Below the pieces are notes generated by a model that was given only the letters and a program-made list of their open reading frames with translations, had not been told where the DNA came from and did not search any database. The position numbers were made by a program, and so were the translations under genes. 60,000 nt of DNA from Bolinopsis microptera (taxonomy: Eukaryota; Ctenophora; Tentaculata; Lobata; Bolinopsidae): positions 3,435,902 to 3,495,901 of the forward strand of contig NC_087076.1 of NCBI RefSeq assembly GCF_026151205.1, read 5' to 3'. Of this stretch, positions 32,291 through 42,516 are shown piece after piece. Each line of letters begins with the position of its first letter. Positions within the stretch are counted from its first letter, which is position 1.

Positions 32291-34419
32291 TTTAGATGTA
32301 ACAAACGGTGGGTGTTATGTGTTGCTGTAAACCATAATCCCAGTGGCAAATAGTCAGGCGTCCAGGAATTTAACACCTAGTCAAAATTTGTTGATAACCG
32401 GTAAAAAAAGATTCTTGTGGAAAAAATATTCACATTAATTTAAAATTAAATCAAAATTGGTCGCTCTCAGGGCTAACGCGATGTTACATCATTTTATCGA
32501 CTCGAAGTTCGAATCGAGCGCATTCCTAGATTCCATGACTATTTCTTACCTATAAGATTGCTTGACTATTTTTTGCGCATTCAGACACCAAAAAACGCGC
32601 AGAAAACGCGAGCTATCCATTCCTCCTTCCTCAACAACCCGGAATATGAAAAAATAGTCATGTAAAATAGTCATTTGAAATAGTCATGCAAAATTTCAGC
32701 TCTGATACGCTAAAATATCAAGTTAATCTTAAACAATCGACAATCTAATATGAATCCTCCCAATCCTCCCAGCCATATTAACTGGTGAACGGTGTAAATA
32801 TAGAGCGGTATTTTAAAATGTAGCATTCTAAATTTTATGGATTCAAGTTGGCTCCTTTAGTCTAGATTCATTTAGAAAATTCTCGAAGTTCGAGTAATAC
32901 AGTATTCTCAGGGTTTGGCGCTTAAGGAAGCTTCACATCCGAGACCGATTTCCACGAATCAATTTAATATTGTAGCTACAAGTCAACAACAGTGCAAGTG
33001 GGAAGGAAGTGAATCTAGCCATTGCTACTATATCAGGGGAACTCGTGTGTTCTAGGCTTAAGCAAGTTTCACATCCTAGATCATCTAGAGTACAGTGCAA
33101 CCCCCTCCATTATACATCCCTATCCCGCTTTAAGTCCGAAGTTTATCATTGTTTATTATCCAATATTGTATCTAACCTGGCAGAAGCAAGCTTCAGATCC
33201 AAAGTCAGGCCATAAATATCGACACAAGGTCGAAGCCATTTTCAGAGTAGCGAATCATTCATCATGCTGATGATAGTCCAATCTTAGAATTCAATCTTCC
33301 GAATTAGTATGAAGAATAGTATGAAAATGTCTGTGGGCTAGCCTGTAGAGTTCTTTTAAAAAATATTTCCTTGCGTTTCAAATAAATTAAAGAATTCTCA
33401 GAAATTTTTTATTTAATTTCAAAATTTGCAATTGCATATTCATCCGGTAATTATTCTAATGGATACGCTAAGCATTTCAAACTAATCTTGACCTGGGAGA
33501 AGAGCTGACCAGTGACAAGTCGGCCGCAAAGCGGCCGAAAAATATATAGCCTTTTTTTCTTCCCAAAATGGATTCCTAGTCATATTTAAAATTTATTCCA
33601 CTGGGACCATAATAGCACCATACTAAACTATACTAACGGTGCTTTTACTAGCATCATGCAACCAGTATTCACACCAGTATTTAAATTTTGTTTTTCTTAA
33701 CGAATGGCCCCACTGACCTTGCTGTGCGGGAGGGGTGCCATTCGATTAGATTTTACTAGCAAAACTGCACTTTTTAATCTAAAAACACATTTTTAAAAAG
33801 ATTTTGCCAGCATATCCTCTAAAATCACCTAATTTGTCTAATTTTAGTGAGGGTTGCTGACATAACAGGGAAGCTGAGGGGGAGTTCTTTTGGGGAGAGG
33901 GCAACATGCAACGTTACACCACTGAACTGAGACAACTAACAGCAAATAGACCAATGAAGCTCTTGCTTGTGGAAGGTGAATCAACTACCCACAGAAGCGG
34001 TGGGTTGGGAGTCCCCCCAGGGATCGTTTCGTAAAAATTACGATTATCTAGAAAGACAGAATGATAAAGAATTGAAAAAGAATAAGGCAGCTGTAATATA
34101 AGGTATAAGGTAGAAGCCAGGAGTAAATTCAGTAAACTTAGTAGCAAAAGAAACAGGTAGGTTAAACCTTTATAGGACACGTTCACAGTTATCGTTATTT
34201 CAAAAAAGTGTTTTCCAAGCTCAGAGGATTTTTAAAAAAGTAGAGAAGATGAATATTTTTGACACCTGATCAAATTCTAAAGTGAAAAACGTCAAAAAAT
34301 TGTAACAAAGTTGAAAATGAAACATGAAAGCTCGAAATGCTAGAACAATTAAAAATTTACTTTTTTACTTTATCATTAGAACTAAGGAGTTTATGATAAT
34401 ATCAACATATCGTTTTATA
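32291..34419. other. Non-coding, repeat remnants
   Basis: No exon supported. Short repeats of TAGTCATG occur at about 32650-32690. The stretch 33720-33924 is a hAT-like element, listed separately. Confidence 0.45.
33745..33924 (-). mobile_element. hAT-like element fragment, copy 1
   Basis: It ends at 33924 in GCAACGTTACACCACTG, the reverse complement of a hAT-style terminus (CAGTGGTGTAACGTTGC). The adjoining 170 bp, including CCAGCATATCCTCTAAAATC, also occurs in opposite orientation at 59822-60000. No coding sequence remains; the far end is not clear. Confidence 0.6.
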
Positions 34420-34496
34420 TTCACATAGCCATGAGTCTACGCGTACTGCGTGACACGCTTGTTTCACTGCAAGTAAGAAGGCTCTGGTTAGACCAA
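34420..34496 (+). mobile_element. Ultrashort element family A, copy 1 (77 bp)
   Basis: It begins TTCACATAGCCATG and ends GCTCTGGTTAGACCAA, with a core TACGCGTACTGCGTGACACG. The same sequence recurs at 34618-34691 and, reversed, at 40235-40334. The target duplication is not clean here. Confidence 0.7.
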
Positions 34497-34617
34497 TCTT
34501 ATATACAGTAAAACGATAACTAAACCATCAACATGTGTGGCAACTGACTTAACAAATTTAAATAATATATATAATGGATATACAATTTAAATTTAGTCTC
34601 CTGTTATCAAATTTGAC

Positions 34618-34691
34618 TTCACATAGCCATGTGTCTACGCGTACTGCGTGACACGCGCTACTGCAAGCGAGAGGACTCTGGTTAGAGCAAA
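34618..34691 (+). mobile_element. Ultrashort element family A, copy 2 (74 bp)
   Basis: TTCACATAGCC...GGTTAGAGCAAA flanked by AATTTGAC (34610-34617) and AATTTGAT (34692-34699), an 8-bp duplication with one change. It is far too small to encode anything and must be moved by another element's transposase. Confidence 0.75.
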
Positions 34692-34698
34692 AATTTGA

Positions 34699-34720
34699 TT
34701 ACCTGGGGACCTCAGGCTAT
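34699..34720. mobile_element. Partial ultrashort element family B
   Basis: TTACCTGGGGACCTCAGGCTAT is identical to one end of the complete copy at 39315-39399. It stops directly before the tail repeats of the adjoining LINE. Confidence 0.6.
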
Positions 34721-34722
34721 TA

Positions 34723-34770
34723 GGATACAAGGATACAAGGATACAAGGATACAAGGATACAAGGATACAA
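34723..34770. repeat. (GGATACAA)6, LINE 3' tail
   Basis: Six perfect 8-bp units. Read on the minus strand they are TTGTATCC repeats closing the 3' end of the minus-strand LINE at 34723-38427, the kind of tail seen in CR1/L2-related non-LTR elements. Confidence 0.85.
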
Positions 34771-36075
34771 AAGTGATAATTATTTTATTGAATTCACAAT
34801 AGTTATAATTCTGAAATAATTTAAGGTTACACAATTCTAGTTATTTACAAATGTGTAGGGATAAAATAGAAATGTTTTATAATACTATTTTTGAGGTCCT
34901 ATAGCATTATGCATTGGCCAGTATTTGAGTGGAAATCTGGGCTCTTATAGTAGGCTGTAAAATTTTCGTTCACAGAGAGAATTGAATGGATTGCTCTTGC
35001 TGTGGCAGTAAATTTTGTAGGGTCTAGTGTTTTATCGGATAGCAAACCGGCTAGGTCAGTAATATTTTTGGGATGGAAGTTAAATTTTTCTCTAACTGAG
35101 GAGTAGAGTAAACAGTCAGTTAGAACATGAGAAGATGGTTCAACCCAAGGCGACCCAGCAGCCATGGCTAAATATGCAATATCAATAAGACCATTAATGG
35201 ATGACATCACCAGAAACCAAGACCATGTGTTACCCTTAGCAAAACAAGCCTGGTTTGCAGATGATGGAACAGCAGGGGGAAAACTTCTTCAGCTTAAGAA
35301 GCTCTGGGACACCTTACAACAGTTAGGACCAAAGTATGGTTATTTCCCAAATGCTACAAAGACTGTGTTAATAGTCAAGGACCTAGTAAATCTTCCTGCA
35401 GCTAATGCTATCTTCAAAGATTCAGGGGTTCACATAAAGAGGGACGGAGAGAGACACCTTGGGGCTGTTATTGGATCAGAAAACTACAGAGACCTTTATA
35501 TGAAAAATAAAGTTTCATCCTGGATTGAAGATGTTAAACAACTGGCTGAGATTGCCAAAGAAGAACCTCAAATAGCATATTCTGCTTACACTAAAGGGTT
35601 GAGTCATAGATGGTCTTTTGTTCAAAGAACAATTGGAGGGATATCAGAGCTGTTTAGACCCCTTGAAGAATCAATTAGAACAATACTTCTTCCTTCTATA
35701 TTCAATCGCCCAGTAACAGACCTAGAGAGAGACATGGTCGCACTACCTCTTAGACACGGTGGCTTAGGAATTCAAAATCCTGTTCATACAGCAGACAGAG
35801 AATATGAAGCGTCACAGAAAATCACAAAACCTCTGGCTAATCTTATCTATAACCAAGATCATGATCTAGGCAAACTTGACCTCACAGCTATTGCAAACAC
35901 CAAAGCAGCACTGAAAGCTGAAAAAGAAAAAGATTTTGCAGCAGAGAGACTCAGAATAGAAAACGCAATAAGTTCTCCAGCAAAGAAAAGATCGTTTTCA
36001 CTGGCTACACAAAAAGGCAGTTCATCTTGGCTGTCAGCCCTCCCAATGCAGTCTTATGGTTACTGCTTGAACAAG

Positions 36076-36585
36076 TCTTGTACAGACTGTTTTACAAGGA
36101 CATTGACAGATGATACTCACATTAGGCATTCATTATTGCATCTAAATTATTTCACTTGCATTAGGTTTAGAAATTTATTCTCTGGTTAACAGATTTCAAA
36201 TGTTTAATCAATTTGTAGTATGACAGTAAGGTATATAAGAAGTTATTTAATTTTGCTTGGGCTATTATATTGACTATTGAGGTTTAATGATGATATGGAA
36301 TTTGAATTCTATATAAATTTACACTATGTGGTTGGGGCATTTTGCATAGTAAATATGGTTACTACTCCTATACGTATATCATATTATTTGATTGGTATTC
36401 GATTTCTGATTATTTCTTAGGAATATGATTATTATATCTCAATTTGGCTTTAGGTAGGGTGCCCCGCTAAAAGAACTGGATTCTTCCAGGAAGCATCCCG
36501 TGCACAGACCTTGGTCTACATATATATTAAATTATTAACCATTCATTCTGTATGTGCACGAAAATTTATTTCAATCAAAAAAAAG
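36076..36585. mobile_element. 510-bp insertion in RLE-LINE, A-rich end
   Basis: Coding stops making sense after YGYCLNK (codon ending 36075) and resumes in the same frame with KDFRDGICLRYGW at 36586. The intervening 510 bp has stops and ends AAAAAAAAG, with a possible AAG duplication. It is likely a small retroposon or MITE. Because its length is a multiple of three, the two coding halves remain in register. Confidence 0.65.
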
Positions 36586-37516
36586 AAGGACTTTAGAGAT
36601 GGTATATGTTTACGATATGGCTGGCCTATACAAGATATTGCTAAACACTGTGCGTGTGGAGAAAGAAACTCCGTCGATCATGCCCTTTCTTGTAAAAAAG
36701 GAGGGTATGTTTCCTTTAGACATACAGTGCTTGTAGAAACCGAAGCAGATCTACTACGTGAGGCTAAATGTAGAAACGTTTATACTGAGCCAGCTCTCTT
36801 ACCAACGTCTCCAGAACTTCATCCCAAAGGAACTACTACTGACAGCAGAGCAAGGCTAGATATTGTTGCAACTGGATTATATGGCAGGAATGCCAGGACT
36901 TTCATGGATGTAAGAATAACACACCCAAATGCACCATCAAACCTTAATGTTCCCCTGGACAAGTTGTACAAGAGAAATGAGGAAGAAAAAAAAACTAAGT
37001 ATAACTCACGAGTCATCAACACTGAAAGAGCGTCTTTCATTCCTCTAGTATTTTCTACAGCAGGGACTACAGCACCAGAATGTGACAGATTTCACAAACG
37101 TCTTGCTAGATTGATATCAAAGAAGAGAAAGGAGAGCTACACAGATGTTATCAACTACATCAGGACCAAGATATGCTTTGCTATGCTTAAAAGCATAGTG
37201 GTATCAGTTCATGGTGTGAGGAGTCAAGAAGAAAAGAAAGTAACAAAAACGGTTGCTGACACAGCATTTGGACTTATACCTAGTATGACCTCTTATGAGT
37301 GCCGTTAAATTATTAACAGGAAAATTGTTTTAATTTTGGTTGAGCGAATGTTTTATACAGATGTTGATTTCTTAAAGATAGGTGTATATTTTTGCTATTA
37401 TTTCTATGAAAGGGGAGGTACAGATAAAGTACCAAACCTTATTGTGTATATTTGGTTGCAACTCCGGTAAATGATGAAACATGTCTCTTATGAGAGTGAT
37501 ACCGTGAGTTGCTTCC

Positions 37517-37539
37517 TTTTTTTTTTTTTTTTTTTTTTT
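37517..37539. repeat. T-run of 23 at RLE-LINE junction
   Basis: It lies exactly between the inserted element and the right copy of its target duplication. Confidence 0.9.
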
Positions 37540-38427
37540 GTTAGAACATGAATTTCGTCCTCAATAGGCTTAAGCCCCTTGCTGAAGAAGCAAAAAGTGC
37601 ACCATCGATGTTCTCTTGGTACTAGGGGGGTTTCGTAACGGCCCCTCTCAATGTAAAGATTGTGGCAGCTAATACGAAACCTTGTTAAGCTTTTCCGAGC
37701 ATCGGGGATCTTAACCACTCCTAAGTATGTTTCTGGTTCAAAATCATGTTTAATTTGATTGTAGAATTCTAATTTAGGTGAGGATGCCTTGGCAGATTTC
37801 CAGGTATCCACAAATTCTTCCCTCATGTTGTGACTGATTTGGGTAGAGAGCTTGGATTTTGAAGAGGATGAGTGGGGGAAGTTATATTTGGTGAGAATAT
37901 TAGAGATGTTGGTGTACCAAGGAAGGCCCAGCATAATCTGCTCGTGAAATGCAGCGGAGAGAAGATCATTTTCAGTGCTTTCAAGGCGACTATAGAAATC
38001 TATTGCAAGTTTGCAGGCTTCAAAGAAGAGGGGGTGGCGCCCACTTTCACCCCAGCAGCCTATATTTGATGCTTTTGAATGGACAGACAAGGACCACTTG
38101 ATAAACTTCAGGTGGAATCTTTCATAGTGGTCTTGTGAGATGTACCTGAGAGTATGCTGGGGGTTGGCTTTGCTATCTGTTTTGGAGAGGTATCTCATGG
38201 TTTTTGAGTGAGGACATAAGATTTGGCAGCCATAGAGCAGTATCGGTTTTATTAGAGAGTCAAATAGAATGTTTAGGGAACGGTGAGAGAGGGCATCTTT
38301 GACGATATTGCCTTTGAGGCCATAGAGAGCACGGAGAGCCTTGGCCCTCAGTTCAGTATTTGCTGCTGTGAAAGATCCATTTCTGTGGAATATAATGCCA
38401 AGATAGCAGTATTTTTCGTTACTGGGC

Positions 38428-38572
38428 CGCGCTCAGCCTGTCATTCCGCCTAATCTCTATTATGTTGTTTACCAACATTAAAGCCTGGGGTCCTCAGGTA
38501 AGTTATTCCAAGGCATGTGTTCATAAACATATAGAGATTCGGCGGAATGACAGGCTGAGTGACGCCCAGTAA
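38428..38572. mobile_element. Composite of family B elements, inverted ends
   Basis: It opens TTACTGGGCCGCGCTCAGCC and closes with the reverse complement of a closely related end (GGCTGAGTGACGCCCAGTAA), arms of about 42 bp. One full family B copy occupies the left 81 bp, with its CCTCAGGTAA end in the middle. It looks like a full and a partial copy fused head to head. Confidence 0.65.
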
Positions 38573-39314
38573 AAATTTGACGGACGACACCGCTTTCTTT
38601 TCAAAATATTATGGCCGAAGCAAGTGCTACAAAGTTTTAAAATTATCAATCTTTCGTCAATGTTTTGATTAAAAACATATAGTCTTTAAAAAGTTGATTT
38701 TTTTAATGAACTTACCCATGACCTGGCGCGCGTTATTTTGCAGTACTTTTTTGTTAGTGTATCGCGTAACGGGTGTTACTCGTATTGAATAATTATTCCA
38801 ATTATTGCACTGAGACAGTTGACGGCGAGGCGCGCTTCTTAGCTTGGTAACCTATAAGTTTATTGTACCATATTAGTGAAACAAATTTTTAGTGAAACAA
38901 ATTTAAAATTTTATCCTTTATTTTACAATCATAATATAATAATATTTATAAGCCTTCGTTTTGAAAGTTTTAAATTTTAATATATTCACATTTCTATTTA
39001 AAATTCAATTTAATGTATAAGTCAATAACTGGCCGCCAAAGCCGCGCATTCTTGAAAACAGGATTAAATTGTTTATTATGATTATACGACAAATAGAAAT
39101 AAATTTAAACTATCCGTGGTTTTTTTTTTAATAAATTATAATTTTACCTAAATCCAAAGCCAGCTTTGTAAAATTTACTATTAGATCATAATATATCGTC
39201 AATTCTCAATATTTACAATGCAACATTTCATTAATCTACATACAAGCGTACTCCAGCCCCTGCACGCATCCGTTTTTATGCGGCGCGGCCCAAGCCGCGC
39301 ACGCACGTTTTATT

Positions 39315-39399
39315 TTACCTGGGGACCTCAGGCTATCATGTTCATTAACATAATAGAATAGAGATTCGGCGGAATGACAGGCTGAGCGCCGCCCAGTAA
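39315..39399 (-). mobile_element. Ultrashort element family B, 85 bp
   Basis: TTACCTGGGGACC...CGCCCAGTAA flanked by GTTTTATT (39307-39314) and GTATTATT (39400-39407), an 8-bp target duplication with one change. No coding capacity. Confidence 0.78.
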
Positions 39400-39579
39400 G
39401 TATTATTTTATACTTTTTGCTTTCTAATAAATATCGTGTCAATGTGTACGTCTAAATAAAATGTTCATGTTTTGTGTAAACCGAATCCAATTGAGATTAG
39501 TGACAAGGATAATGACCCAAGTGCCTGTACGGCTTTTTCGGACCCCTGTGGACCACTACTCTTGAAATTGTGACCTTCA

Positions 39580-39925
39580 TTATCGTTTCACTAAGTAGTA
39601 TCGTAGTGAAAGCCACGATACAGCCACTCACACGTGCGCGCAGCAGGTCTACAATGTTTGACAAGTTTGATTTACTGGGCCCCGCTCAGCCTGTCATTCC
39701 GCCAAATCTTTATATGTTAATGAACATAATAGCCTGGGGTCCTCAGGTAAAGTTTGATAAGTTTATTGCTCGCTTCTCTCACAAGGAGCTCAAAAACTAA
39801 TTATTGCAATAATTGTTGTATCACGTGATGACCCCCACTGTCGCTTTACTATAGTGTAGAGTTTCAACGATACAGGGGAGCCGCGCACCCGTGCGCGGCG
39901 GGTCATACAACGTATGACAGAATTA
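39580..39925. repeat. Two diverged copies of a GC-cored repeat
   Basis: ACGATACAG followed by a CGCGCAC/GTGCGCG foldback and then a CAACGTATGACAG-like end occurs at about 39615-39670 and 39868-39920. The second copy holds the short palindrome CCGCGCACCCGTGCGCGG. The copies are in the same orientation and flank a family B element. Confidence 0.5.
39672..39750 (+). mobile_element. Ultrashort element family B, 79 bp
   Basis: TTACTGGGCCCCGCTCAGCC...CCTCAGGTAA flanked by perfect 8-bp AGTTTGAT duplications at 39664-39671 and 39751-39758. It is in opposite orientation to the copy at 39315. The perfect duplication indicates recent movement. Confidence 0.85.
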
Positions 39926-40167
39926 TTGCACCTTATAAGAAAAGAAATACAAAAATTGTAATTACCACAAAACAATCAATACATAATGTTATGTTCATAA
40001 ATAAATTCAAATTTGAATTTCAACCATATAGATATATATATATATATATATAGCCCGCCGCGCACACAGCCACACATTGTTGAGAAATCCTTGGGTGCGG
40101 CTGTAAGCGCCGCAGGACCTATTCAATTTTATTTTACAATTACATGTCACATTTATTAATTATTTGA

Positions 40168-40405
40168 TTCACGATGTCAATCCTTCGCAGCTCGGTAAAG
40201 GCACAGTGGTGCATCTTGCCGATCTACCGAAGTGTTTGCTCTAACCAGAGCCCTCTCACTTGCAGTAGCGCGCGACCGCCGAACTTGTGAAACAAGCGCG
40301 TCACGCAGTACGCGTATACACATGGCTATGTGAACCGAAGTGTGGTTGCGAGAAGAATTATTTGATGCGCGGCGCGACCCAGTAGTGCATCGCGCTACAA
40401 TTAAT
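40168..40405. repeat. Dispersed GC-rich repeat, copy 2, interrupted
   Basis: It starts TTCACGATGTCAATCCTTCG and ends GTAGTGCATCGCGCTACAA (40382-40400). The same start and end, without the interruption, occur at 58303-58400. It is broken by the family A element at 40235-40334. Confidence 0.75.
40235..40334 (-). mobile_element. Ultrashort element family A, copy 3 (100 bp)
   Basis: TTTGCTCTAACCAGAG...GGCTATGTGAA, flanked by perfect 8-bp duplications CCGAAGTG at 40227-40234 and 40335-40342. The copy at 58303-58400 of the host repeat lacks it, giving an empty-site comparison inside the same window. Confidence 0.85.
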
Positions 40406-41692
40406 TACTAAAGCCAACATTTCAGAAACAGAATAATTAAAATTATTTGAAGACAAACCGTATCTTTGAAGGAATTTTTTAAAATTATTAAATGTCTGAC
40501 AAGGTCCAGCTAGTTAGTAAATTGAATTTGATAAGTATATTGATATTATAAGGCTATTACATTGTTTTTACGTCGCAATACTTAATTTTTGTTCGAAATT
40601 GGCATAGAAATCAACATCAAATAGTTGATCGAAATAAAATAACTGATCGCCATTTTCATTGAGACTGGACAGTACTTTCCAACATTGAACATTCCTCTCA
40701 TAATCAATAATGTACTTTCAGTAGAGTGTATGTACGTACTTGCTTTAGCATATGTTAAGGTACATGACGTGATTTTTATAATATTCTCATGAAAACTCTT
40801 GGCATTTTTAAAAAGCTACGCCACGATATGGAAACCAGGTTACTGCTCTCCAGATTTGTCTATCCTGACTGATCAGGTTTAACTACATCACCAGCTTTAC
40901 ATTTAAATGGTTAAAAGCAGATCGTGAAGGTACATCTTATATATATATTATGGAAGTGTATTTGTGGTATTTAGAATTGAAATCTTTATGATATGTCTGA
41001 TTGTGTTATCCCGCATCACTCCTGGAGTAATGGATATTATATGTTTATTTCAATAAATATGATAATCAATAAATTAGAATAGAATCTAGTCTTCTTTTCA
41101 GCTCACTCTTCTGCAACCTCTTCCTCTACATTCTCAACCTCGTCTGATTGTGTTTGTTGTTGCTATCATATCATAGTTTTACAACATATTGGAAACAAAT
41201 TTTGTGTACTAATATTGGGAAGTTTTGGTCCTCGTATTATTTTGTTGTTTTCTTCAAATTGTTGTTTTCTTTAAGTGTGCTAAATTAAGACCTGTTACAG
41301 TATGATCTACAATAGTATGTACTTATTGCAATGTTCAATTCAATTATATAGTGCTGCAACACGGTTAAAAATTCAATAATAAAGATATAGTTACAATGGT
41401 ATTTGTATTGTGTTGCAGGATTCTTCCTATAAGAATCCTCTTCTCATTTATTATATTATATGGGCATTAGTATAGTTGTTATAGTCAATAGTGTTGTAGG
41501 TATAATGTTAAGTTAATCGTTTTATTCGTCATTGGTTTTACAGAGCAAACCAGTAAGATTTTTAAGTAAAATTTATTTGTGCTTTGATGTTGAGTGCTAT
41601 CTATTTTATCAAGATATAAATAAATGTCTGCACTCTACATGACAAGTTGAACATCTGAAAATCACTTTCTCACCATGTAGTATGTGAACTTG
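40406..41692. other. Upstream region of DMAC2L-like gene
   Basis: AT-rich, no recognisable exon. It presumably includes the promoter and leader for the downstream gene. An in-frame TAG at 41678-41680 bounds the coding start. Confidence 0.45.
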
Positions 41693-42253
41693 ATGTCGAT
41701 TTCTAAATTCTTCAAACGCTCCAGACTGTTCTATGGGTTTATCAACCTAGCTTTTAATCAGTACGACAATACGCGGGTGAAATCAGTTGGCCCTGACACT
41801 GCTGCTGCTGAGTGGATTGTTAAGAATGAAGGTTGGGTTAGAGGTGCAGGGCAAACTGCTTGGGTTAAAGATTATAATGGTCTCTCGTCTTGCTACGGGG
41901 GTCGTTTCAAGCTTACCGACATTGAGGCAGTTGATATTGACATTACATCAGGAGGCTGCAAGCACTTTGACGAAATTAAACATCTGAAATACCTTAATCT
42001 ACGTAATTGTGTCAATATTGATGATAGTGGTTTCAGAGTCATCTGTAGGAATTGTTGGCATTCATTACAGCACCTTGATATTGCAGGAACTTCAATTAGT
42101 ATTCAAGGCCTGGAATTGATTAATGATTTCAAGACTCTCAAAACCTTAAAGTATGATAAGAAGCTCACTAGAGATGCTCTTAAACATGATGCAATTATTC
42201 AAAGGTTAAATGAGATGGGTAGGATTAAAGATATTGAAGTTATTCAACAATAA
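41693..42253 (+). CDS. DMAC2L: DMAC2L/ATP synthase subunit s-like protein
   Basis: A complete 186-residue frame in one exon. I place the start at ATG 41693, after an in-frame stop at 41678. The N-terminal half shows the family pattern RLFYGFINLAFNQYDN, then VGPDTAAAEWIVKNEG, then WVKDYNGL. The C-terminal half is leucine-rich-repeat-like (VDIDITSGGCKHF, LKYLNLRNCVNIDDSGF, LQHLDIAGTSIS). This matches the coupling factor B / distal-membrane-arm assembly component 2-like family, which acts on the matrix side of the inner mitochondrial membrane around ATP synthase and respiratory-complex assembly. The basic, hydrophobic first 30 residues suit a mitochondrial presequence. Length is close to vertebrate members (about 200). 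It stands 263 bp upstream of epsin on the same strand. Confidence 0.85.
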   Translation: MSISKFFKRSRLFYGFINLAFNQYDNTRVKSVGPDTAAAEWIVKNEGWVRGAGQTAWVKDYNGLSSCYGGRFKLTDIEAVDIDITSGGCKHFDEIKHLKYLNLRNCVNIDDSGFRVICRNCWHSLQHLDIAGTSISIQGLELINDFKTLKTLKYDKKLTRDALKHDAIIQRLNEMGRIKDIEVIQQ

Positions 42254-42516
42254 GGTTGAAATATAATTGTTTATTAGTTAAACAGAAATCGCTTTATAAT
42301 TAACTTATTGAAATACACTCATTGTTGTACAGGATGAAAGGTGTTTGGCGTGCCTCATCAATATGTTTCATTGTTTGTCTGATCACAAGATTTCTTATGT
42401 TAAGATTACAGTCTAGTATCAATTTGTTATGTTCATGTTTGATCCATTAGGATTATTTGAGATCAGATTTTTTCATCTTCCTCATCTTCTAATAATAGAA
42501 AAATTATTAAGTTAAC

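Larger units (their letters stand above)
35131..37539 (+). mobile_element. LINE with CCHC and restriction-like endonuclease
   Basis: Plus-strand coding runs to the stop at 37306-37308 in one frame. It starts inside the reverse transcriptase (DGSTQGDPAAMAKYA motif, then WFADDGTAGG, then GPKYGYFPNATKT). After one interruption it continues with a CCHC knuckle (CACG...HALSC), RH, and a PD-(D/E)XK-type nuclease (ARLDIVATGLYG, FMDVRITHP, then KKTKY). This domain order is that of R2/NeSL/CRE-type elements with a C-terminal restriction-like endonuclease. A 12-bp target duplication flanks it. The 5' half, with DNA-binding and early RT motifs, is missing. The right end is a run of 23 T at 37517-37539 instead of the expected A run. 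Confidence 0.75.
34723..38427 (-). mobile_element. Truncated LINE split by another LINE
   Basis: The 5' part (38427-37552, minus) encodes reverse-transcriptase thumb and C-terminal sequence: YCYLGIIFHRNGSF, then IKPILLYGCQI and RFRISCHNLYIERGRY, up to IEDEIHVLT. The 3' part (35130-34771) resumes with HVLTDCLLYSSVREKF and ends before the 8-bp tail repeats. The four residues HVLT appear on both sides because 12 bp, GTTAGAACATGA, are duplicated at 35119-35130 and 37540-37551 around the inserted element. It is 5'-truncated at 38427 against family B repeats. Confidence 0.85.

Noticed and set aside
32480-32535. tRNA-like B-box (GTTCGAATC)
   Set aside because: No matching A-box, acceptor stem or anticodon arm could be found.
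34899-35210. Continuous minus-strand frame crossing 35130
   Set aside because: It runs from the host LINE into the inserted plus-strand element; the part beyond 35130 is antisense to reverse-transcriptase coding sequence.
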